A stretch of DNA of 64,000 nucleotides from Acanthochromis polyacanthus (lineage: Eukaryota; Chordata; Actinopteri; Pomacentridae). The DNA lies in NCBI RefSeq assembly GCF_021347895.1, contig NC_067117.1, positions 214,927-278,926 on the forward strand, written 5' to 3'. The notes beneath the pieces were generated by a model. The model did not search any database. It was not told the DNA's origin and saw only the letters and a program-made list of their open reading frames with translations. The translations under genes were made by a program, and so were the position numbers. Below are positions 1 to 63,530 of this stretch, piece after piece (positions within the stretch are counted from its first letter, which is position 1; every line of letters starts with the position of its first letter).

Positions 1-174
1 GTGGAAACGTTCACGTCTTTGTAGAAGAAACAAACATGAACATGTGGAAATATGTTTGTTTTACACTAATCTGATACTCTTCTGAATATATCTCTGGTAC
101 TGATTTATTGAAATAACATTATATTATTTGGATTATAGACTTTTCATTTGTTTCCAAACTTTTGGGTCACCCTG
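1..174. mobile_element. mariner-like MITE, right end (copy 1, cut by window edge)
   Basis: These 174 bases match 26332-26504 with only a few mismatches. They end in TTTGGGTCACCCTG followed by TA, the same terminus as the complete copy at 25968-26504. The left part is outside the window. Confidence 0.85.
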
Positions 175-176
175 TA

Positions 177-2376
177 TATATTCAAAGAGTTGAACTGAAA
201 ATACCATTCTTCATGAAAGCAGTGTTATTAATTAGTAAATGATCGACCGATAAGTCATTGATCGGCATGGACATTAGTTCTGTCTGATGTTTCAGTCCAC
301 AGACTCCTGGTTTGTTCTGCTCCATCTGGTACTGTGATGCAGGAACCTTGTTCTAGTAGATTCCAGTTCATCTTTAACATGAGTGCTGGTTGGAGGTCAT
401 TAATCTCCTCATTAGTCTTTGTCATGGTGCCCATTGCTGCTAAACTCCCACAATGCTCTCTGCTTTAACTGTAGTGTGTGTGACGCCTCCTCTGGTCTCT
501 ACAGGATTAAACATAAAACTGTTAAAAACAAAGAATTATCCTAAACTATCAGATGGTCTTTATGACAAGCTGTTCTGTCTAAATAAACCAAATTGAGTTT
601 ATAATCATCATCATCTCTCACTGTATTCTAGACACTGTATTAAAATTATCTAAAAGTAAAACAGTGTCCAGCAGTGAATGGACCGTTTTCAGGTGAACTG
701 CAGGCAGTGTTTCCACAGACCAGGGAGGAGACCAAGATGGAAAATAATTAAAATATAATCAGCTAAATATCTGCATAAAGTGGACAAAACGTGTTCCAGT
801 GTTGATAACATCTGTGGACACGAGAAGACATGTTGGACATGATGATGCCAGGTTTGTTTTAAAATTTGAGTGAAATATATAATCAAATATATGTTTCTTT
901 TGGTGATTTCCGTCATTCAGAGAGACAGAAGTCAGTTCTCTCTGCTTCTTCATGACGTTGTGGTTCCTCACAGTTGCAGGACTTAGAAATGAGAGGAGTT
1001 CTGAGGGTTAAGAGCTGTACCTCCAACATGAAAACATCTGAAACACAGATCAGTGACTGATGTGTTGAAAGTGAACGGAATTCGCCCTGAGATCATTTAC
1101 TGGTATGAAGGTTGGACTGAATGTCATCCACAGTGAAGGGGAAGCAAAGAGTAAAAATAAACCAGAAGAGCAACAGCAGAACACAAAGTGGGAAAGGTGA
1201 AATGAAAAACTTACTTTGGAAACTAGCAATGGACAGATCTCCTGAACAGCATGCAAATGGAAGCACACAGTCATCATGCAGGACAGAAACACAAACATGC
1301 TGACAGAAAGGGAACCCCTGAAGGGACGTTTTGGATGAGCTTCGTAGCATCGACCGACCAGCTGTTCCTTCAGGAAGTGTTGGCGATCACTCTTTTATGT
1401 CAGCTGTTGTCAGCCATGATCCATGTGGCCAAAAAAGGTTTTTATCAGTAGTTTCTATAGTGCGCTAGAAATGATTGGTGCTAATAAGTGACTGCACAAA
1501 GAAATCAAAATGTTCTTTGGAATCTGTTCAGACAATGCAATACTCCGCACTGCAGCCAGTTGGAAATATGAGATCTGGGATCCTTGCAGACATTTCCTGG
1601 TCCCCTCCCTAATCTCCAAAGGAAGAAGGATCCTAACAAGATGTTGAGCCACCTCACTACCACTGATCCTTTAAAGCAGCAAAGTCTCTATTTTGAGTTT
1701 CTCACCTTCTGTAAGGCTAGGTCCGGAAAACCTACGGAGGAAATTAATTTCAGCTGCATGTGTCTGATTCTTTGGACCATTAACTAGAGTTGAGGACCAC
1801 AGGTGGAGGTTGGAACCAAGATCCAACACCCACCAGAGTCCAACACCGACCAGAGTCCAACACAGCAGCAGATAATCCTGAGACCTTCATTAGTTTGATC
1901 TTGTTAAACAGTTTGGGCGAATGAGCAGCTGGTTAGCTGTTGATAACAGTGATTTCTGTCATTTCATCTGCTGTTCCTGCTGAACTGCGTTGTGTTTTAC
2001 GTTAAACATTCTGTCTTCGCTTCATGACTGCAGTTGTATTTTTATATGTTATAATATAAACGTGAACTGAACAAACTGCAGGCACTAAATCTCCTGATAT
2101 GTGACCTCATTATTGAATGAAAACATCAGGAGGAAATGTGTTCGTGTGTGTATTTTACATTTTCATCTTCATCTCTGCTTTGTTTCCTAAAATAAAATGT
2201 TCGTTTTTCTAAAATCTGGACAAACGCATCACACAACTTTACTGATGCACTTTGTGTCCCGATAAAAGCCGAAAATCAGCAGCAGCAGTAAAAATAAACT
2301 GCAGTCAGTCAATGACAGCCTCCGTTTATTTATGGAAACCAAAGACCTGAACCAGGAGACAGACACACAACCTGAC
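177..2376. other. rnf123: rnf123 intron 31, no recognisable feature
   Basis: A/T-rich single-copy-looking sequence. I see no exon, no terminal repeats and no long ORF. Around 690-730 there is weak similarity to the dispersed repeat at 21590 and 29020. Confidence 0.5.
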
Positions 2377-2513
2377 ACAGTAGGACTCACAACACACACA
2401 CACACAGAGGGAGGAAACACAAAACACACTGTAACACAGACTGTAACACACACACACTGAGAGAGGAAACACAAAACACACTGTAACACACACGCAGTAA
2501 CACACAGACTCAC
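2377..2513. repeat. CA-rich tandem repeat abutting exon 31 donor
   Basis: Two degenerate units of about 52 bp (GAGGAAACACAAAACACACT motif) and CA runs lie directly after the exon 31 donor in transcript sense. Confidence 0.7.
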
Positions 2514-54378
<51,865 letters not shown>

Positions 54379-54410
54379 TCTGACCTGAATACTGCAGAAA
54401 GAACAGAACC

Positions 54411-54440
54411 AGGAGTTACTACTGTCTGTGTACTTATACT
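54411..54440. repeat. 30-bp target-site duplication of the LINE, left copy
   Basis: AGGAGTTACTACTGTCTGTG and ten further bases match 57378-57407 with one mismatch. Confidence 0.9.
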
Positions 54441-57377
54441 CTATTTAGCAAAGTAATAGAAAAAATTGTTTTTAACCAAATTATGAAGTATTTTAATGAA
54501 AATAAACTGCTTACTAGTGCACAGCATGCATATAGACAGGGGCATTCCACCAATACGGCTCGAGCTCATATGACGGAAGAATGGCTGACATCCTTAGATG
54601 AGAATAAATTAGTAGGAGCGGTCCTGTTGGATCTCACTGCTGCTTTTGATGTGATCGATCATTGCATTTTAATTGAAAAACTAAAGTACTATGGTTTTTC
54701 TCAAACAGCACTCAAATGGATGAACACTGATCTTTCTAATCGTGTTCAAAAAGTGTTTTGTAATGGCAGTATGTCAAACCCTAAAATCACGTCATGCGGT
54801 CTACCTCAAGGAAGCTGCTTGGGTCCACTTTTATTTTCTATATTCATAAATGATCTTCCCCTCTCTGTGAGAAAGGCCAATATTGTAATGTATGCTGATG
54901 ATGATGCTGCTCTGTATTCTTCCTCTGCAACAATATCTGAATTGAACAGCACTCTACAGAAGTGGATGAAAATGAATAAATTAGTGTTAAATACATCCAA
55001 AACTAAAAGCATTGTATTTAATAGCAGGTGTGTTCAGCCAAGCACCAATGCACTTCATCTTTCACTTGAGGGCACAGTAGTTGAGCAGGGGCCTCATTTA
55101 TAAAACTTTGCGTAGGATCAATACTAAAAGTTTGCGTACGCCAAAAATCTGAAAAGGGCGTACACCCTTTGCCCCTGATTTATAAAACTGTGCGTAAGAA
55201 CAGCTGCACGCAATTCCTTGATAAATCACACAGCAGCTGGAAGATTGCACAGGTGGATCCACCTCACATTCCGCCCACAACACACCCACATTTTACCATG
55301 AATGGTCAATGCAAAGTAACTCATGAATGTATCTGTATATAAATAAGCTGCTGATCCACGGCATTTCACGCAGCGCCCCCTGCAGTCTGTTCACTGCTGT
55401 GCGTCAGGATGAATGAATCATGTGTTGATCCAGGCCACCCTGACACTAAATTTGTTATGATCATGTCCGATGTACAAATAATTTGTAAACTGAATGAATG
55501 TACATTTTTTCGGTTCACATTCATCTTCACTCGGAGCCCTTACAGCAACATGAGTGCAGTCAGTTACACTGATTACATTTGGGAAACCGGACATTGCTGC
55601 AAATTGCCGTTTAATGTTGGCCTGTTCACCCACAGTGTAAGGAAACCTGATGTACTGACTGGTCATGTTTATAATGTCATCCAAACAGCTGGCATTATTG
55701 CACCGAGGGATGGTTGTGATATCCAGACCTAAAGGACATCATTTAACTGTATATCAGACCCAGATAGGATTTAGACAACAAATGTAACCTCATATATTCT
55801 TCATATTAAACACATACCTGTCGGCCACTTAACGCTGGAAGGAGCCGGTGTCACCAGAAACCCCCGAGTCGTCAGCTCCTGTGTCTGTACCGGGATGGTT
55901 TGGGCGGGGGGGTCGGTCTAAGACGGCCCAGTTCAGCACATAGATCCAAGAGTACTGCTCTAGGGAATCTGAATCTGCTTATTAGCCAGTCATCGTCATG
56001 GGCAAATCCCCGTTATCCCTAAAATCTCTCTCCATTCTTAACATGATCTTCCAGCAATGCCAGCGCATCCATTGTGCCACATTACACACGGCTGTGACCC
56101 GCTATTTATCCGCTTGATCAGCGATTGGACTGATTGTCACAGGCCTTTTCCAAATCAGTAATCAATCAGTGCCACTCACCGCTCTATATCATTTGAAGAT
56201 GTTTGATATATGAACATAGTTCTGCAAATACAGTCGTCGGCCGAATGACGCACTATATGAACATCTACAACAATGAGGGTTTATGATTATCGGCTCTACA
56301 AGTCTAATATGTGATAACAATAAAGGTTTGAGATCAATCTGGTTTCAATTCACCACTTCACCCTCCGGCACTGCCGTTCCCTCTGTCTCCAAAATGTGCT
56401 TAAGCAAGCATCAAAGTTGGTGCACCGGTGCGCACATTCTCATGCCAAGTTTGTTTTTAGAAATCACGACGTACACAGCGTACGCCGCTTTCTACGCAAA
56501 GTTTGTGATTTACGCCAATTTATAGCCCTGTTTTGTGCGTACGCAAACTTTATAAATAAGGCCCCAGGTCTCTAAGGTTAAGCTGTTGGGTATCAGACTG
56601 GACCAGTCATTGTCCTGGTCAGATCAGATCAATCATACAGTTAACATGATGGGCAGAGGTATTGCTATGGCTAAGAAATGTTCTTCTTACTGTCCAACCT
56701 CTGTTCTTAAAACTGTGGTTCAAAGCATTGTTTTATCTCACCTTCATTACTGTCCACTAGTGTGGTACAGTGCTACTCAAGACACAGTTAAGGAAACTTC
56801 AGCTTGCTCAGAACAGAGCAGCAAGAGTTGTGCTTCACTGTCCGTTTCACACTAATGTTCGTGAGATGCATAAAAAAATGTCCTGGCTAATGGTGAATAC
56901 AAAGCTACAAGTTAGTCTTCTAATGTTTGTACACAAAGCTCTGACCAACGGAGAGCCCAGCTTTTTGAAAGAAAGGCTGAGATTCAGGGGTTTTTGTCAC
57001 GGCTACATGACTCCCCAAGTGACATCAATAGATCTGGATGTCCCTGGGTTCAGGACAAACTGCAGGAGAAGAACTATTGCCTATTGAGGAGCAAAGGCCT
57101 GGAACTCACTTCCTTTGAACATCAGAGACATTACTAACAAATTACTGTATAAAAGGAAGATTACACAACTCCATTTCCAGCAATAATTGTTAGATGTTGT
57201 GTTTTATAGCATACTCTGTTAGATTTATTTTAATTTTTTTGTTTTTAATAAGATATTATTGTGATGTATTATGCATGTTTTAATGTTTGGAAAATTTTGA
57301 TTTTTATGTGTGGACCCCAGGAAGAACAGCAACCTGTTGTGGGAGCTAATGGGGATCCTAATAAACAATAAACTGCA
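54441..57377 (+). mobile_element. 5'-truncated non-LTR retrotransposon, split by Harbinger copy 2
   Basis: Reverse transcriptase in 54450-55088: VGAVLLDLTAAFDVIDHC, GLPQGSCLGPLLFSIFINDL, IVMYADDDAALYSS. It resumes at 56568 with LLGIRLDQSLSWSDQI and VLSHLHYCPLVWYSAT. The tail ends AGCTAATGGGGATCCTAATA. It begins inside the RT domain, so it was 5'-truncated on insertion. Frameshifts are present in the distal part. CR1/Jockey-like clade; exact family not assigned. Confidence 0.9.
55089..56564. mobile_element. PIF/Harbinger transposon, copy 2, inverted relative to copy 1
   Basis: Same ends as copy 1, with duplication CAG (55086-55088 and 56565-56567). The minus strand has the same truncated HARBI1-like fragment (55418-55684), differing by a few residues and a short in-frame deletion. 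Both copies share the same internal loss, so they belong to one non-autonomous family. Confidence 0.92.
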
Positions 57378-57394
57378 AGGAGTTACTACTGTCT

Positions 57395-58905
57395 GTGTAT
57401 TTATACTGCAAGGAGATGTATTTTTCTATAGTGTGAAATTGGTACAAACTGTGTATTTCTACTACAGCCGTGTATTTATACTGCAACCGTGTATTTATAC
57501 TACAGCCGTGTATTTATACTACAGCCGTGTATTTATACTGCAACCGTGTATTTCTACTGCAACCGTGTATTTATACTACAGCCGTGTATTTATACTACAG
57601 TCGTGTATTTCTACTGCAGCCGTGTATTTATACTACAGCCGTGTATTTATACTGCAGCCGTGTATTTATACTGCAGCCGTGTATTTATACTGCAGCCGTG
57701 TATTTATACTGCAGCCGTGTATTTATACTACAGCCGTGTATTTATACTACAGCCGTGTATTTATACTGCAGCCGTGTATTTATACTACAGTCGTGTATTT
57801 ATACTGCAGCCGTGTATTTATACTGCAGCCGTGTATTTATACTACAGCCGTGTATTTATACTACAGCCGTGTATTTATACTACAGCCGTGTATTTCTACT
57901 GCAGCCGTGTATTTATACTGCAGCCGTGTATTTATACTGCAGCCGTGTATTTATACTACAGCCGTGTATTTATACTGCAGCCGTGTATTTATACTGCAGC
58001 CGTGTATTTATACTACAGCCGTGTATTTATACTGCAGCCGTGTATTTATACTGCAGCCGTGTATTTATACTACAGCCGTGTATTTATACTACAGCCGTGT
58101 ATTTCTATTACAGCCGTGTATTTATACTACAGCCGTGTATTTCTATTAGCCGTGTATTTATACTACAGCCGTGTATTTATACTACAGCCGTGTATTTCTA
58201 TTACAGCCGTGTATTTCTACTACAGCCGTGTATTTATACTACAGCCGTGTATTTATACTGCAGCCGTGTATTTATACTACAGCCGTGTATTTATACTACA
58301 GCCGTGTATTTCTATTAGCCGTGTATTTATACTACAGCCGTGTATTTCTACTACAGTCGTGTATTTCTACTGCAGCCGTGTATTTCTACTACAACCGTGT
58401 ATTTATACTGCAGCCGTGTATTTCTACTACAGCCGTGTATTTATACTGCAGCCGTGTATTTCTATTACAGCCGTGTATTTATACTACAGCCGTGTATTTC
58501 TATTAGCCGTGTATTTATACTACAGCCGTGTATTTATACTACAGCCGTGTATTTATACTGCAGCCGTGTATTTATACTACAGCCGTGTATTTATACTACA
58601 GCCGTGTATTTCTATTACAGCCGTGTATTTATACTACAGCCGTGTATTTCTATTAGCCGTGTATTTATACTACAGCCGTGTATTTATACTACAGCCGTGT
58701 ATTTCTATTACAGCCGTGTATTTCTACTACAGCCGTGTATTTATACTGCAGCCGTGTATTTCTATTACAGCCGTGTATTTCTATTACAGCCGTGTATTTC
58801 TACTACAGCCGTGTATTTCTACTACAGCCGTGTATTTCTATTACAGCCGTGTATTTCTACTACAGCCGCGTATTTATACTACAGCCGCGTATTTATACTA
58901 GTTAC
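57395..58905. repeat. 19-bp minisatellite (CGTGTATTTATACTACAGC), about 78 copies
   Basis: Units vary at TACTACAG / TACTGCAG / TATTACAG and STATTTATA / TATTTCTA, with some deletions. The array starts within the right target duplication of the LINE, which contains one founder-like unit. ORFs up to 470 codons are artefacts. Confidence 0.96.
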
Positions 58906-58919
58906 TCCATTTAACTGAT

Positions 58920-59235
58920 GACTTAGCAGCTGTTAGCAGCTAACTAGCCTCCGGTGTTCAAGATTTACTGGTGATCCGATCAACTGGTGATTTCAGCGTT
59001 TCTGAGACAGATGTTTCGTAGGCGTGGCTTTTCAGGACCCCTTACCGACTAACCAGGAAATAAACAATGGAACAACTTCGCTTCTAAAAATGAGATTTCT
59101 GCTGTTTTATTCATTTTGGTCCTGACAAAAATATCTGGAAAAAGGTCGCGTTCTCATTGTAAGAGTCATGCGCTGTCAGGCAACAAGAAAGCAAACCACG
59201 TAACCGCGGTTGGAACTAGTGGAGCTGTGATCACT
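58920..59235. other. rnf123: intron 1, nothing recognised
   Basis: Unique-looking sequence between the 19-bp array and the hAT-type element. Confidence 0.5.
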
Positions 59236-59810
59236 TAGCCTAGCCGCGCTAGACCCATGTTTCTGACGGCACAAGGGTCTAGGGAAGCTCGACAGGGAGG
59301 GAGGCGGGCTAAAAGGTTGTCTTTCAAATCCCTCTGCAGCAATTGGGTAGGTATACAACCAATCAGCGCAATGAACAGGCTGACGTAGTTCCTCGAGCAC
59401 CGGCGGATTGTGGCTGAGTCCCATTAGCTTCCCAACCAGCGGAGCCAACTGGTATATTAAGGATTTGCCATATCCCGTCGGCATAAGTCCAAATACGTCT
59501 TTCTTCTCAATGAAACACTTCAGTGCCGTCCTTTGTTTATCTTTCAAGTTGAATTTTAGCTTCAGATCTTTAAGGGCTGTGGCCAAAGCCGAGTCCAAAG
59601 ATAACTGTTTATTGTTTCCGGTTGTTTCTGTCAGAATCGTCGCGCCTCTGTCGTCACTTAGTTACGCCCGCCTTCTGACTCTACACTTCATGGTGATTGG
59701 TCCGGCCAGTTTTAGGAGCATCCAGCCTCGAGCCTTATGGAGGGTAACTAGACCCACCCTGGCAGAGAATTAAATTTGTTGCCATGGGTTGTCTAGCGCA
59801 GCTAGGCTAG
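59236..59810 (-). mobile_element. hAT-type non-autonomous element with a RecQ-helicase-like fragment
   Basis: Inverted ends YAGCCTAGC(C/T)GCGCTAGAC with perfect 8-bp duplication TGATCACT (59228-59235, 59811-59818). The minus strand encodes MDSALATALKDLKLKFNLKD KQRTALKCFIEKKDVFGLMP TGYGKSLIYQL, which resembles the RecQ N-terminal helicase lobe with Walker A (PTGYGKS). The frame then loses similarity. Total 575 bp. Confidence 0.82.
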
Positions 59811-59818
59811 TGATCACT

Positions 59819-60187
59819 GTCAAAACCTGTTAAAACAGCAGACAGGAGACCAGCACACAATGTACACGTTATTTAACAAGAAGTTCACCAAGCTGTGTGA
59901 TAACAGAATGCCAAAGTGTTGCAGTATAACATTAATATATTGATGCAGTATTGGCAGGTTTAGATCATGTTGTAGCTACACTGTCTTATTTAAATAACAC
60001 AAATGTCAAAATTTTACTTAAACAGCCCAGCAGTGTTTAACATACTGGATTTGAAATGCAGCAGTTTAGCAAAATTCACAGGACATTCATGTTCAAACCA
60101 GCAGCAGAACTTTATTGTGTCATACTACTCTAAACTGACATGTCATTGAGAAAAGACACCGATTCCTTTCAGTGTATCACATATACT
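59819..60187. other. rnf123: intron 1, nothing recognised
   Basis: A/T-rich; no termini or ORF of note. Confidence 0.5.
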
Positions 60188-60360
60188 GGGGCATTAGCTC
60201 AGGTGACTGAACAGGAGATCTATAAACAGGAGATAAACCTGACCCAGCGGCCCGGGTTCAACTCCAGCTCACGGCTTTCTGCTGTAGGTTTTCTCCCGAC
60301 TTTTCCGTCCGTCTCTCTACTTCCCTGTCAAATAAAGCTAATAAAAAGGGGAAAAAATAA
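60188..60360 (+). mobile_element. tRNA-derived SINE
   Basis: The head GGGGCATTAGCTCAGGTGAC resembles a tRNA 5' half with a Pol III A box; GGGTTCAACTCC (60253-60264) is a B box. The body ends AAATAAAGCTAATAAAAA. The predicted cloverleaf is disrupted, so it is not a working tRNA gene. Confidence 0.6.
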
Positions 60361-61190
60361 CATTTATTCACAGCTATTGGCAGTCATAAGTATCTATAAG
60401 GTGTTCAGTGAAGAGGCAGTTTTTAGTCTGAGAGGGAATCTGCAGATGGAACTTAGCGTGGAACAATTCAGCAATATGATCTTATTTGGTTTGTTTTTAT
60501 TCATTCTTATTTTATTGTTTCACGTCTTGAGTTGTGAGATCTTGTTTGAAACAGCAGCTAGCTATATAGTTCAAGGGTGGGCTCGTTAAGGTTTTGTAGA
60601 ATAAATATAATCGTCTCTATTATTGTTCTAGGTCTTTAGAAATAAAAATACCTTTAATTTTGTGTCCCATAAAGTCACAATGCATTGATTCTATAGAATA
60701 CAATGTTGATTATAACTTGCAGTGCCCCAGTAAAATAAATAAATCCTGAATAACGGGGGGGGGGTAGATGAAGCATATCGATGTTCTGAAGGCTGGAATG
60801 TGAAACCTCTGGTTAGAATGTGGTCAGATGGTTTATATGATGTCATTGTTTGACTTAAAATCTGTTTAAAAGTAGAACAACTCAGGTCCGACTGGTTTAT
60901 CGCAGTAAGCTTTGAAAACGGTATTAGAACTTCTCTTGCTGTTTCTGACTGAGGCCACAGACTGTCACCAGTTAATCTGATTGAGATCATCACACTCTAC
61001 CGCAGCGAAGCGATATTTCCACTCCGTTAGGTGGAAGTCCTCATTAAACCGAGTATTTTACTGGTCGACTGAAGACCCGCAACAAGAACATTTCGGAACA
61101 GTTTATTGACATCTGTGTGTTTTGAACAGGCATCAACACTGTCACCTATGCTATGTATTGCTGTTGTAACAGCTGTCTTGCTCACTGAAT
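60361..61190. other. rnf123: intron 1, right part, nothing recognised
   Basis: No exon or element boundary seen. There is a poly-G run near 60755. Confidence 0.45.
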
Positions 61191-61438
61191 ATCACCAGGT
61201 GATCGGATCACCAGTTAATCTTGAACACCGGTCCCGAGCCGCTGCAGCCCGGTCTGACAGAAACTCTGCAGCCGGACGCGGAGAGACGGAGCTACGTTAA
61301 ATCATCAGACATGCCGGTACCTTTTCCTGGTCCGGCTCGGTTCGGCTCCTCTGAAGTCGGCTACATGTCAGACAGCTAACAGGCTAACGACACAAACCCT
61401 GAGCTCAGCAGCTAACAGCAGCTAACAGCGGAACCTAC

Positions 61439-61600
61439 CGTGTCCTGTCGTCTAACGGGTCGCTCCTGCAGCTCTGCCCGGGTTCTGGTGATGATATTCC
61501 GGCTGTGAAGCTCAGTGGAGCAGGTGTCGACAAAAAACGCTGATTTCAACCACAACAGTCTGTCCCAGCTACGGAGCGCTGCTCGGTACAAAACACTGGT
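61439..61600 (-). other. rnf123: candidate rnf123 exon 1 (5' UTR) and core promoter
   Basis: Exon 2 has a clear acceptor 13 bases before its ATG, so an upstream non-coding exon is needed. In minus orientation 61439 ends a plausible exon (GACACG before GTAGGT). The block 61200-61600 is CpG-richer than its surroundings, with no TATA box visible, as expected for a housekeeping promoter. The upstream limit is a guess. A second possible donor (AAAAG before GTACCG) lies near 61319. A dispersed repeat begins at 61645, so the promoter is compact or partly repeat-derived. Confidence 0.45.
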
Positions 61601-61644
61601 CGTTATTAGCAAAACGCGAAACAGAAAAGACGCAGGAGTCAGGA

Positions 61645-61930
61645 ACTCCATCCATCCATCCTCTATACACCATTTTATCCTCACTAGGGTCATGGGGGGT
61701 GCTGGAGTCTATCCCAGCTGACTCTGGTGAAGGCAGGGGACACCCTGGACAGGTCACCAGTCTGTCACAGGGCTACATATACAGACACACAATCACACTC
61801 ACATTCACACCTACGGACAATTTAGAGTAACCAATTAACCTCAGCATGTTTTTGGACTGTGGGAGGAAGCCGGAGTACCCGGAGAAAACCCACGCATGCA
61901 CAGGGAGAACATGCTGTGGAAATAAAATAA
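61645..61930. mobile_element. fish-wide dispersed repeat, probably a LINE-derived fragment
   Basis: TGCTGGAGTCTATCCCAGCT, GGACAGGTCACCAGTCTGTC, ACCAATTAACCTCAGCATGT and GTACCCGGAGAAAACCCACG are segments I recognise as a very common fish repeat. Family assignment (L2-like 3' end) is from memory and uncertain. Confidence 0.6.
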
Positions 61931-62044
61931 AAATATTTTAAAAAATAATAATAATAAGATACAAATAACAACAATCATGGTGATAATAACAGTTAAAATA
62001 ATATTCACAATAATACCAACAACAACAATAACAAGAAGAAGAAT

Positions 62045-62600
62045 GCCTGTTTTTATTTATTTAACCTTTATTTAACCAGGTAGGCCCCTTTGCAATACAA
62101 TGAGGTCTTTTTCAAGAAAAGCCAAGACAGCAGCCAGAGAAAGATTAAAAGTGCAACAATTAAAAACAGACACTAACTCACTCAAAATACATAAAATACA
62201 TGCTAGATTTAGCCCAGGATTAAGAATTTACATTAAAACAACAAGTGTGAAAAGTAGCTGCTGTAAGATCCTTCACATGGTTTTTAAAAATTCCAATAGT
62301 GATGAGATCCTTCAGAGTCAGTGTTTTCTGCAGTGAGTTCCAGGCAGCAGGTGTACAGTACTTCAAACAGTGTTTCCTAATTCAGAACGTACCTTTGGCA
62401 TGTTTAACAAGTATAAATCATTGGAACATAATCAGTAATTGCTTTGGGTTCTGGAAATGTAGTCACATAAATAACGTGAAAGCAGATCTGGTTCTGGGCT
62501 GGTTCTGATCTAATTCTGATCTTATAGATAAAAGTGTAGCAGCGGATAAGACGACGTGTCGTCAAGAAGAAGAATAGCTTTGTTTTAGAGTTCAACCGGC
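62045..62600 (-). mobile_element. probable LINE 3' remnant
   Basis: The left edge read on the minus strand is GGTTAAATAAAGGTTAAATA, a common fish LINE terminus; the body is degenerate. Confidence 0.45.
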
Positions 62601-62639
62601 AACAAACTAGTTAAAATAATTTTAAAATAATTTGGTTCC

Positions 62640-63075
62640 ACAAAGGAAATTCTGCAGTTTAAACCCAGTTACTATGGTAACATGACCTGGTGTAGTATCT
62701 GACCTGATGTGCTGTTAGACATGTGATTCTCATGACTTGAGACAAGTGATGTTGGTGTTGCTGGGCATGTGCTATATGTCAGAATGGAGTGTATCTTCTT
62801 GTTGAAAGAACTCAGTGTTGTATTAGTAGTTCCTGTGTCTAGGGAATTATCCTATGGATTTTGCCACAGGGTTTATCAATGAGGCGCTTGTTTTTTGGTC
62901 TTCTGATACAAATCACATGTTGTGACAATGGTTCCACTTGTTTAAAACATATAAAAGTGACCTCTGTTTACTGTTCGGGGAGATCCATTTGGCCGGATCC
63001 TCCCAGACAGTCTCTCTGTCTGATCGATGCTGTTCTTCCTTATAATAAACTTATTATTAAATTCAGTCACATTAG
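62640..63075. other. possible solo LTR or promoter-like block
   Basis: TATAAAAG near 62951 and AATAAA near 63045 are spaced like an LTR R-U5 region, and the CCTCCCAGACAGTCTC stretch lies between. Ends and target duplication were not found, so this is weak. No internal genes. Confidence 0.25.
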
Positions 63076-63099
63076 ATTGTTTTACATCATCAGCTGATC

Positions 63100-63530
63100 T
63101 TTGAGGGTCTTCAACCAACATCTATTAGATTGAAGTCCAGACTTTGACTCGGCTGCTCCAGAACCTTCATTTAGTTCCTGTTGATCCACTCAGGGGTGGA
63201 CTTCCTGATGTTCTTTGGGTCCATTAGTGCTGAGCTTCAGGCCCTGAACTGATGGTGGACTTTGTCCAGGAGGTTCTTCTGATAGAGAACAGAATTCATA
63301 AGAAGTGGTCAAGGTCTTCCAACCATCTCACCACCACCATGCTCCACTGCTGGTTCCATCTTCTTCTGTGGAATGTAGTCTTCCAGAAAGCCATGCATCA
63401 TAGAGACGTCTTTGAACGTTTTTCTTCTCCTCAGTCAGCCGACACCATGAAAACTATGAAAGACCTACGAACATTTCAGATAGCGTCCCACCAAAGTGTC
63501 TCTGATTAGACGGATTCCAAAAGTCTTTCA
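63100..63530. mobile_element. degraded DNA-transposon-like repeat
   Basis: GGAGGTTCTTCTGATAGAGA, ACAGAATTCATAAG and CACCACCACCATGCTCCACT resemble a widespread fish transposon repeat as remembered. No intact termini. The remaining 63530-64000 shows nothing I can name. Confidence 0.4.

Noticed and set aside
57310..58918. Several 190-470-codon open frames rich in YLYYSRVFILQPC
   Set aside because: A 19-bp repeat reads through all three frames in turn. No homology and no gene context.
60188..60264. tRNA gene
   Set aside because: A and B boxes are present, but the arms do not pair well and a SINE body follows.
60140..60589. 149-codon plus-strand frame
   Set aside because: Overlaps the SINE and A/T-rich intron; no homology recognised and no splice context.
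61106..61300. 64-codon plus-strand frame near the promoter
   Set aside because: No conserved domain, and the CpG-rich context explains the lack of stops. A divergent gene cannot be shown.
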